In this document: positions 8,801 through 14,751 of the stretch, piece by piece | Layout: each line of letters opens with the position of its first letter | Position numbering within the stretch: position 1 is the first letter of the stretch | Assembly (NCBI GenBank): GCA_024196135.1 | Contig: JAMQCK010000864.1 | Location: 1 to 14,751 of the forward strand | Source: Pleurotus ostreatus/Saccharomyces cerevisiae fusant | Lineage: Eukaryota > Opisthokonta | Length of the DNA: 14,751 nt | Reading direction: 5' to 3' | Position numbers and translations under genes: made by a program | The notes under the pieces: generated by a model | Databases searched by the model: none | The model's input: the letters and a program-made list of their open reading frames with translations, nothing else | What the model was told of the DNA's origin: nothing

Positions 8801-11800
8801 AGTACGCTGCGGAAGTGGACGATGTTCTTATACGTTCGAACGTACATACCTGCATCGACAAGTACTGCAAATACAACAAGACGGGTCGTTGTAAAGCTCG
8901 TATGCCCCGGGAAGTCAGGCAAGAGAGCAAAGTCGATCCAAAAACGGGCGCCTTGAGATTCAAGCACCTGGAGCCCAACATGAACGACATCAGTAGCATC
9001 ATTAGCTTTTTATTTCGGTGCAATCATGACACGACGTGCCTTTTGTCCGGGAGCGCCGTGAATCACATCGTGTATTATATAACAGAATACATTACGAAGA
9101 TGGGGCCGCCTACTCACGTCGTCTTCGACGCAATTAAAGGCGTCTTCGATCGCAGCGAAGAGATATTGTGCTCAGGGGCCTCCGACGTCGAAGTCGCGCG
9201 TCGCTTAATGACCAAGATCGTCAACAAGATCACGACCAAAATGGAACTCGGCGCACCTATGATCTCCATGTACTTGCTAGGACACCCTGATCATTACACT
9301 TCTCATCGGTTCCGGCCTTTTTATTGGACGACTTTCTACCACCACATACATCAGTTCTGGACACACGGAGAGACGGACGAAAAGGTATTACTCGTCCGTA
9401 AGAAAGGGCGTATCATTGGAATATCCGAAGCTCAGGACTACATCTTCCGGGCGCATGCTCTCGGTCACTTGAAATTGTACGACTTCATGCTGATCTGCGA
9501 ACGTGAGCAAATTCCTAAACAAGGGAAGAAGAAAGCGAAAGAGACCGTAGGCGTATCAGATGTAGACCGCGCAGTGGAGCGAGGACATTCCCAAATGGAC
9601 GAATACGAGGAAGACGGGTGGATAGAGAAGGACGATGGAGAAGGAAGCGTTCTGGCAGACGAGGAAGAGGATACAGAAGACGGAGACGCGAACGGCGAAG
9701 AGATGGATCGTGAATCAAAGGTGGACGGTGAAGGAGACGTGGACATGGATCCTTCGGGTGCCGACGCACCTGTACCCGAAGACATCATTATGCAGGACAT
9801 TGAAATGGAGGAACCGCTCGACGACATCCCGAGCACGCCTGTATCTCCTCCCTCGAGGGAATTGCCGAAAGCGTACCATGCTTTTCTGTATGGACATTCC
9901 CGAGCGGACTCGCACTGTATGAAGGTCAGGGCGGAGGTGGACCCAACCCTCGTGCTGAACTTCATGCGATGGCTTCCTCGGAACAATGGTGAAAGCCGAG
10001 ACGAGTACATTCGAGTTATGCTCATGTTGTTTAAACCTTGGCGCCACGCTCGAGATCTGAAGGAAGACGATGAGACCTGGGAGGAAGCTTTTGCAAGCCA
10101 TCAGTTTACCGAGCGTGAGATCCAGCTAATGAAGAACTTCAATTTGCGTTGGGACTGCATCGACGGCCGGGACAATTTCAGGGAGACGCTGCGAAATGGG
10201 GGTTTCGACGACCGCGAAGACGATCTGCCCATTTATGCTGACGGAGTTGAGGACATTACACGTGATCTGGACGTGCGCGACGTGGTGGAGACCGTTTTCC
10301 CTGGACGAGGTGACGATGATGAGGAGGAGAGCGTCGTCAATAAGACTTACCAGAATAAAACCCTTGCCTTCCAGACCATTCAAGACCTGATGATACATCA
10401 AAAGTGGGCAGTTCCCCAAGCGGGAAAAACACTCGCTCCGACGGGGAGGGTATTAGCACGTCTTTCGACTCGTCACTGGTCGGGTGCTGTGGAGCGAATG
10501 AAAAAGGAGGCGATCGCCATACAAATCGCGAGATTCACCAGAAATGACAACGCCAATCCTTCATTCGGAATAGCGCCTGTGCTTGAAGCCGACATCGTAA
10601 CTAAAGCCATGCTGACCAAGGTGTACGTGCCTCCTCTGCAACGGGGACTCATAGAGCATGTAGTGCGCTCCTTCGACCTAAGCACTGATCAGAAAAGGGC
10701 AGTCCAGTTGCTTGGTAACCATGTCCTTACGCCTAATGCGGGTCAATTGCTCATGTACGTTGGTGGCCCGGGGGGTACCGGGAAGTCGCGCGTATTTGAG
10801 GCGATGCAATCCTTGGTGGACCATAGCGGCGTCGACAAAGGATATCTCGTGACCGCGCCGACCGGGACGGCGTCATCGAACGTGCATGGCTCGACCTATC
10901 ATTCAACGTTTGGTCTCAATCCTAAGAGGTCCGGCGGCGCGTCAAAGAAACAAAAGGCCGCGACCGCTGACCGTGTACGCCGAGCCGCTACTTGCTTGAT
11001 GGACGAAGCGTCCATGTTGGCGCACTATGAGAACTACAACGTGAGCAAAGCCGCCTGCGAGGCGATGGGTGTTTCCGACTTACCCTATGGCGGCTTGAAC
11101 ATGATATTTGCCGGCGACTTCGCACAGCAACCGCCCGTCGCGGGGGGAGAAAATGGATCCCTATACAGTCGTACTGTCGGAAGATACTCCGCCGACGCAA
11201 AGAGCCAGAAGGCGGCGCTAGGGAAGGCCATTTGGCACCTGTTCACTGTCGTCGTCATATTGCGAAAGAACCACAGGCAACAGGGACATACAGCGAGAGA
11301 TCGTTCTCTTCAAAGACTCCTTCACAACCTGCGCATGAGGAATTGCGATGATGAAGACATTTCGTACATGATGTCTCTTCGTATTGATCTGCCGGAAAAT
11401 GGTTTATTTATCACTGATGAGCGGTTTCGGAATGTGTCCGTTATCACTGCTTACAATATTACAAAAGACGCGATTAACGACTTGGGAGTTCGCAGATTTG
11501 CGACTGAAAGTGGACAGCAATTGACGGACTTCTTCGCCGACGATAAGAGACCTGGCGGTAGCAAAGACAAGCCCGTGATTTTCAGCCGAGTGGTCCAAGA
11601 AATGCTGTGGTCACAGGCGCCTAGCTTCAGCGAGTACGTGCCCGGTAAGCTGTCTCTGTGCTACGGCATGCCTGTCATGCTGCGACACAATTGGGCGACG
11701 GAGTTGGCGATGAACAAAGGACAGGAGGGGGTTGTCTACGACTGGATCGCTGGTGTAGGGAAGCACGGACAACGCACGTTGCAAACCCTTTTTGTGCTGT

Positions 11801-13377
11801 TGATCAATCCGCCTCGGAGGGTCCAATTTGGTGGCTTACCGGAAAATGTTGTACCCTGCGTTGCTCGGACGGTCTCCATTCAGTGCGACTTGCCGAAGTA
11901 TACGGGCGCTAAAGAGCTATCAGTGTCGCGAACTCAGGTCGAAGTTCTGCCTAACTTTGCAATGACGGACTACGCGTCCCAGGGTAAGTCACGCGACTAC
12001 AACGTCGTCGACCTGAAAGACTGCTCCGATCATCACGCGTACTATGTCGCTTTGTCGCGGGGGCGTACCTCGAATGGGACTGTCATCCTGCGCGACTTCC
12101 ACCCTAGCAAGATACAAGGCGGATGCAGCGGAGCATTGAGGCAGGAGTTTCGCGATCTAGAAATGTTGAACGACATCACCAGAATGAGGTATGAAGGCAC
12201 TTTGCCAGATAGCGTGCATGGGCATCGTCGCAAAGACTTGATTCAGTCCTTCCGGAAGTGGAAGGGACCAACGTACATGCCCAGCGACCTTCCGAGGGCA
12301 CTGAGATGGACCAACGCGGCGCCTAAGTACGACCCAGACGGAGAATGCACGAATCCAATCGCGTGGATCGATAGTGAAGTTGTCCCCCTTGATTGGCAAG
12401 TCATCGAGGAAGACAACCGGAAAAGAGGAAACCTACCGAAGATGCGAGACGACGACGGATTCATGTCAATCGAGGACTTCATCGCAACAAAGAACAGTAT
12501 CCCCCCCGCCGAGCAGGCGTCCAGCACCGCCTTAGCAGCGCTTACAGCAGCCCCGCCTTCACCAATCTTCAGCCATGGAGCGAAGTGGAAAGATAACAGC
12601 TGCGCTTACGACTGTGTAGCCACCGCGCTTGCTTGGGTCATTAACGAAGACGTGCACCGCTGGATTCCTCGCCTGGGGAGTTGGTCCGTTGGGTCGAACG
12701 TCCTTGGCGCCTCGGTTATTCGACAACATGGGGTCGCAGGTGATGATAATTTATCTGTAGACCACATACGGGACGACATACGGACATACCTCATGAACAT
12801 GGACCCGTTGGAATTTCCGCCTGGGGCTTTTGCGTCCGCCGTAACTGCTTTTCAATATCTTCTGACAACGACGCGCGTTGTCGCGGTGAGCTCTCGCCGC
12901 TGTAGAGTACAAGCTCGGCATGCGATCCACGGCGGAGAGGAGTCGCGATTTGTCGACTTCAACAGTCCCGTTTTCGAGCTGGAGTCCCAGTTCTTGTCTA
13001 AAGTGGGCTCTTGGTTCAAGGCGCGTGGAGATGTCCAGGGCCTGCCTTGCCTTTCATGCGGCGCGAAGGTGCACCTTACCACAACCCTGCGAGAAAACTG
13101 CCCCTTCGTCCTGATTAGCTCGAGCGGACCGGGGAGAAAGCTCACGATATCCTTTTCAATTCGCGCGTCAAATGAGTCGAGAGAGTATGGCTTGAGGGCA
13201 ATCGTGTACTTCGGCGGCGCGCACTTCACCCTGCGACTTGTACAGAACTTGACCCATGTATGGTATTATGACGGCATGAAGGGCGAAGGGAAGTTGACGT
13301 ACGATGGCGAGGTGAGCGGGCTTAACCTCAGGCAGACGAGAGGCAGAGCCGCAATCGCTGCCCTGTACGCGGATTGA
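5803..13377 (+). CDS. Helitron Rep/Pif1-like helicase with C-terminal cysteine-peptidase-like domain
   Basis: A single uninterrupted frame of 2,524 aa if translation starts at 5803 (A at -3, G at +4); the frame is open back to 5641 without an earlier ATG. Residues below count from 5803. In order: a divergent N terminus; a proline run leading to a zinc-binding region (C358, C361, C408, C412, C415); a region like the DUF6570 of Agaricomycete Helitrons (about 420-570); the Helitron N/Rep region with the HUH-type motif H901-L-H903 and two tyrosines Y1092 and Y1096 in YITEY, which would nick and join single-stranded DNA; an acidic linker (about 1262-1352); and an SF1B helicase with Walker A GGPGGTGKS (1654-1662), DEAS (1734-1737), GDFAQQPP, a TDYASQGKS motif near 2055 and VALSRGR (2082-2088). 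The C terminus (about 2260-2524) has WKDNSCAYDC with C2267, a CLSC pair (2416/2419), GGAHFT with H2474 and WYYDG with D2490, a Cys-His-Asp arrangement like ubiquitin-specific peptidases. All core motifs are intact. The extreme N terminus is uncertain because an in-frame intron-like segment lies at 5933-5980. Confidence 0.9.
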   Translation: MDAIGLVMRPPRCTAFAFLTLPLLCTAWACNHGIRKTSLLNADGASCNPPLLRSTDNNAESGGYDQRLSPFSSIPTAMVIAALGGLLGLAQGRRSSSAYQLFPLSCPLRWGVAVEPCHVAGATVMKRPVILPLLALVLAFGHFVVSTPSVEYSPYFIVHLPLRGTGRGAVPGVKQTFMPDEIIPHMCREEDRVDAHLWGYDFATMIHVDSLQSFKGVNQVVARMNINHLLPRLRVKNMMQVMELHDVGFVVRGLRGPDLPPLVKKHKCKEACGEWLSVFTRVPLPDPRRKHVTYNVRRKEKPGHAQMKQNLKEQAKKSAAKGEKQDIPFPPPPPSDATLHKITANFINDCLGLEETGCAVCGELKPYDQMTSVTDVGNMLSPVSVGGVAVKDDGSPWPEETPILNPECEHVCSDCRGPLGQGAMPRHALANNLWIGEVPPELRQLRYFEKLVIQRVRHNALFVKVAGGYRKAIAHVISFPVNIRLVDAMMPPPVDEMDQVLAIMFTGPTPPSVEHFRSPRFAPLLVRRDYIRRALQWLRLHHPDYADIEISEERLAQYSEDVPPVMVQYKPAEGNIAPEGRSAYDVEPDQGISTGELPFVVHGLTGQDLEEKGENELKGLALKHFAGNGAILRIGHDAAPASMYNNPQLYPKMFPWLFPFGRGGLGSTEVANDKRMRLSAKDQCHHLLMYHDKRFQTDPGFLFVAFSHFQIKAATTQSFLVARRKDFPEMTERLLSVNKAVMQDLIIRLAADEHVIPETDDEKQCWRLIQDIEAVAVKVQGSAASRKWMRTEIWSLMAHIGSPIWYITIAPADIKHPICFYLADARQEYRPNVMPPTTDEERDARFRAVINNPVAGARFFHFMIQSFIKYILGISSPLPGVFGTTSGYYGTVEQQGRLTLHLHLLLWIKGAPSPAEIRERMKEFESEFCKQMVEYVEGVHRGGFLNGSLAEVSADLKERQARDDYRNPTFTLPTAPEGNYCKCERPGCKKCENTREWLRQYAAEVDDVLIRSNVHTCIDKYCKYNKTGRCKARMPREVRQESKVDPKTGALRFKHLEPNMNDISSIISFLFRCNHDTTCLLSGSAVNHIVYYITEYITKMGPPTHVVFDAIKGVFDRSEEILCSGASDVEVARRLMTKIVNKITTKMELGAPMISMYLLGHPDHYTSHRFRPFYWTTFYHHIHQFWTHGETDEKVLLVRKKGRIIGISEAQDYIFRAHALGHLKLYDFMLICEREQIPKQGKKKAKETVGVSDVDRAVERGHSQMDEYEEDGWIEKDDGEGSVLADEEEDTEDGDANGEEMDRESKVDGEGDVDMDPSGADAPVPEDIIMQDIEMEEPLDDIPSTPVSPPSRELPKAYHAFLYGHSRADSHCMKVRAEVDPTLVLNFMRWLPRNNGESRDEYIRVMLMLFKPWRHARDLKEDDETWEEAFASHQFTEREIQLMKNFNLRWDCIDGRDNFRETLRNGGFDDREDDLPIYADGVEDITRDLDVRDVVETVFPGRGDDDEEESVVNKTYQNKTLAFQTIQDLMIHQKWAVPQAGKTLAPTGRVLARLSTRHWSGAVERMKKEAIAIQIARFTRNDNANPSFGIAPVLEADIVTKAMLTKVYVPPLQRGLIEHVVRSFDLSTDQKRAVQLLGNHVLTPNAGQLLMYVGGPGGTGKSRVFEAMQSLVDHSGVDKGYLVTAPTGTASSNVHGSTYHSTFGLNPKRSGGASKKQKAATADRVRRAATCLMDEASMLAHYENYNVSKAACEAMGVSDLPYGGLNMIFAGDFAQQPPVAGGENGSLYSRTVGRYSADAKSQKAALGKAIWHLFTVVVILRKNHRQQGHTARDRSLQRLLHNLRMRNCDDEDISYMMSLRIDLPENGLFITDERFRNVSVITAYNITKDAINDLGVRRFATESGQQLTDFFADDKRPGGSKDKPVIFSRVVQEMLWSQAPSFSEYVPGKLSLCYGMPVMLRHNWATELAMNKGQEGVVYDWIAGVGKHGQRTLQTLFVLLINPPRRVQFGGLPENVVPCVARTVSIQCDLPKYTGAKELSVSRTQVEVLPNFAMTDYASQGKSRDYNVVDLKDCSDHHAYYVALSRGRTSNGTVILRDFHPSKIQGGCSGALRQEFRDLEMLNDITRMRYEGTLPDSVHGHRRKDLIQSFRKWKGPTYMPSDLPRALRWTNAAPKYDPDGECTNPIAWIDSEVVPLDWQVIEEDNRKRGNLPKMRDDDGFMSIEDFIATKNSIPPAEQASSTALAALTAAPPSPIFSHGAKWKDNSCAYDCVATALAWVINEDVHRWIPRLGSWSVGSNVLGASVIRQHGVAGDDNLSVDHIRDDIRTYLMNMDPLEFPPGAFASAVTAFQYLLTTTRVVAVSSRRCRVQARHAIHGGEESRFVDFNSPVFELESQFLSKVGSWFKARGDVQGLPCLSCGAKVHLTTTLRENCPFVLISSSGPGRKLTISFSIRASNESREYGLRAIVYFGGAHFTLRLVQNLTHVWYYDGMKGEGKLTYDGEVSGLNLRQTRGRAAIAALYAD
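5803..13377 (+). mobile_element. Rolling-circle transposon (Helitron), ends not located
   Basis: The Rep/helicase frame marks an autonomous-type Helitron about 5.6 kb from the chromosome tip. Helitrons insert between A and T, begin with TC, and end with a short hairpin followed by CTRR, without target duplication. I could not assign either end in the flanks (5476-5802 or 13378-13718), so the coordinates given are only those of the coding part. The neighbouring F-box genes look uninterrupted, which places the element in an intergenic space. Confidence 0.75.
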
Positions 13378-13403
13378 GAAAAATCAAAAAGGACAAGTCC
13401 GAA

Positions 13404-13453
13404 TATGTGGCGTGACCTGGCTGATTTGTGGCGGTCTTTGTTTTATGTGGCGT
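13404..13453. repeat. Three short repeats of TATGTGGCGT, about 20 bp apart
   Basis: TATGTGGCGT is exact at 13404-13413 and 13444-13453, with a diverged copy TTTGTGGCGG at 13425-13434. Start-to-start spacing is 21 and 19 bp. It lies 27 bp after the Helitron stop codon and may belong to the subterminal part of the element. Confidence 0.5.
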
Positions 13454-13637
13454 CGCCCGCCGTGTGTCATCTGCTACCCGTGAGTCTGCAGTCCTATACG
13501 TACCCCTACCTCGTCAGTCAATATCACGGGTCTGAGACTACTGACTGACCACAATGAGTTGTTCCTCCGCGTCTCTTGTGTGAGACTGGAGAAAGCACTG
13601 CATGAGGGCGATGAAATCAAGACAGTCGCGGTGTCGA

Positions 13638-13657
13638 GGGTGGGGGGAGGGGGGCGG
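13638..13657 (+). promoter_or_regulatory. G-rich run with quadruplex potential
   Basis: GGG, GGGGGG and GGGGGG runs separated by single T and A, followed by CGG, supply at least four G-triplets on the + strand. It lies 27 bp upstream of the TATA box at 13684. Only the base composition supports this; folding is inferred. Confidence 0.4.
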
Positions 13658-13683
13658 ATGACCGGAGCATGTCTCGCAGGACG

Positions 13684-13690
13684 TATAAAG
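13684..13690 (+). promoter_or_regulatory. TATA box of the downstream F-box gene
   Basis: TATAAAG begins 35 nt before the ATG at 13719. Start sites usually lie about 30 nt or more after a TATA box, so the mRNA leader would be extremely short if this box is used. Confidence 0.5.
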
Positions 13691-13718
13691 CGCGGCCTAC
13701 CTACCGTGCACATCAATC

Positions 13719-14751
13719 ATGGGGAACGCCTGCTCGCTCCTGGTTGATCGTTTGCCGTGCGTATCGCAGTTCCTATATGTGGGCGTCGCCTAACCAGTCT
13801 TCACAGGCCGACCGCTTGCGACGACAAACTCCTCTCTTACCTGGGAACCGCAGACGTCCTCCGCGTCCGCCGCATCAACAAGGCTTGCGATGAGCGAGTT
13901 CAACAGTACTACGTGCGGGCTTTTAACGTCGGCCACGCTTTGCGCCCCTTTCTGCCTCGAGAGGCGCACGCCACGTTCCGACGTATGCAGGCGCGAACGG
14001 GATTGGTAATCGGCGGTCGCGTTGCGCTGGACTTCATGCGCCGAGACTACTGCGCAGAAGATACTATGGACGCCTTCGTTACTCGGCGCGCCGTCCTCGA
14101 GGTCGCGTCCACGCTAGAGGTGCTCGAATACCGCTACGTGCCAGACGTTTTACCTTTGAGCAGCATCGCAGAGGCCGTCGGTTACAAGGCCGACCGATCC
14201 CCCTTCAACTCGGCCGTGATTGGAGTTCATACCTTTCGGCACACCTCCGGGAAGAGGATTGCAGTCCACGTCGCGCGGACGAGCACGGTTGACTGCATTC
14301 TCGGGTACGGAACCAGTGAGTTGCATCGTCCTTCCACTCGAGCCTCGAACTGATAGTTCGCAGGCGCACTCACGAACTTCGTGTCACACACTGCGGCATA
14401 CGCTCTGTACCCTAGAGGAACTCTGATTGATAGGCGCGCGCTATACCTCTCGCCACCGCCATGGATGGGAGGCCCAGATCATCACCACAACACGCGAGCG
14501 TACGGATACAAGAGTACAGGGCAGGTGACACGGCTTGTAGCGTCGCAGGCAGCTCATGAGTGGGGCCGCAAGTATCGCTATGTGGGCGACGACTTGACGT
14601 GCAGAGTCTCTCTTACTCCCGGCAGGTATGAATAGCAGCCCCTCGGCGACTTTATCTGACTGTACTGCAGCAACGAATCCGACAGTGCAATGCACCAATC
14701 ATGGAAGCTCTGCTTTCGTCGCATCAACCGTTGCCAATGTGGGGAAGGCCG
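13719..14751 (+). CDS. F-box protein with NTase-like region, N-myristoylation signal; 3' end outside window
   Basis: Partial gene. Exons: 13719-13756, 13807-14315, 14364-14625 and 14671 to the window edge, with introns of 50, 48 and 45 nt, each GT..CAG with a clear branch point. About 296 aa are visible. The N terminus MGNACS fits an N-myristoylation site (G2, S6) with a possible palmitoylated C5. An F-box-like helix pair follows at about residues 11-50 (RLPPTACDDKLLSYL, then ADVLRVRRINKAC). The segment FRRMQARTGLVIGGRVAL (70-87) and DTMDAFV (98-104) matches my memory of a large Agaricomycete F-box family in which FRALQ-type sequence, GS and a DxD-like motif recall nucleotidyltransferases. 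Here the first aspartate of the DxD position appears to be T99, so activity is doubtful. The later LTNFVSHTAAYALYPRGTL stretch also fits that family. Likely role: SCF ubiquitin-ligase substrate adaptor, perhaps membrane-tethered. Confidence 0.75.

Larger units (their letters stand above)
13378..13718. other. Intergenic region downstream of the Helitron frame
   Basis: This 341-bp gap begins with an A-rich stretch directly after the TGA, followed by a 4-bp inverted repeat (GGAC-AA-GTCC, 13391-13400), a triple short repeat (13404-13453), a G-rich run (13638-13657) and the TATA box of the next gene. The 3' end of the Helitron must lie in or just after it, unless the next gene was carried by the element. 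No coding region is supported. Confidence 0.6.

Noticed and set aside
11984..11989. GTAAGT splice-donor consensus inside the helicase
   Set aside because: It encodes part of the conserved helicase motif SQGKS; the frame is open on both sides and removal of the motif would destroy the protein.
5803..13377. Telomere-linked RecQ-type helicase gene
   Set aside because: Such genes are common at fungal chromosome ends, but the motifs here (GGPGGTGKS, DEAS, GDFAQQPP, VALSRGR plus an upstream HUH and two-tyrosine region) are those of a Helitron Rep/Pif1-like helicase.
13391..13425. Hairpin GGAC-AA-GTCC with CTGA at 13421-13424 followed by T, as a Helitron 3' terminus
   Set aside because: The stem is only 4 bp with a 2-nt loop and sits about 20 nt from CTGA rather than the usual 10-12. 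No matching 5' TC end could be fixed.
1..14751. CRISPR array, tRNA or rRNA genes
   Set aside because: No spaced identical repeats, no cloverleaf with conserved arms and no rRNA-like sequence were noticed, and the sequence is eukaryotic.

Overview
The window is the left end of a fungal chromosome, most likely from an Agaricomycete (Basidiomycota). It starts with 208 bp of perfect CCCTAA repeats, the C-rich strand of a TTAGGG telomere, and everything else lies on the centromere side. The basidiomycete assignment rests on three things: the short introns (about 43-53 nt, GT..AG, with CTRAC-like branch points about 10-20 nt before the acceptor), two different fast-evolving F-box-type genes of the kind expanded in mushroom-forming fungi, and a Helitron protein with the Agaricomycete domain layout.

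Layout, all genes on the + strand: telomere (1-208); subtelomeric non-coding DNA with a small 24-25 bp tandem repeat (209-1079); core promoter with a TATA box and two inverted repeats (1080-1130); a 12-exon gene for a 584-aa nuclear-looking protein of unknown function (1162-3430); a 5-exon F-box/leucine-rich-repeat-like gene with an N-terminal membrane anchor (3765-5475); an intronless, apparently intact Helitron Rep/helicase reading frame of about 2,520 aa with a cysteine-peptidase-like domain at its C terminus (5803-13377); and the first four exons of another F-box gene, with an N-myristoylation signal and a nucleotidyltransferase-like region, running off the right edge (13719-14751+). I reconstructed the exon joins by hand by matching splice consensus to reading-frame continuity. 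They are strong for the first and third host genes and less certain at two joins of the second.

The host genes and the transposon differ sharply. The host genes are cut by tiny introns (11 in 2.3 kb for the first), while the Helitron frame runs 7.6 kb without a required intron. I could not find the Helitron ends (5' TC, 3' hairpin plus CTRR), so the element borders are unknown. Two of the host genes probably act in ubiquitin ligase complexes, and the transposon carries a domain resembling deubiquitinases. That shared theme is suggestive only. No rRNA, tRNA or CRISPR array was seen.
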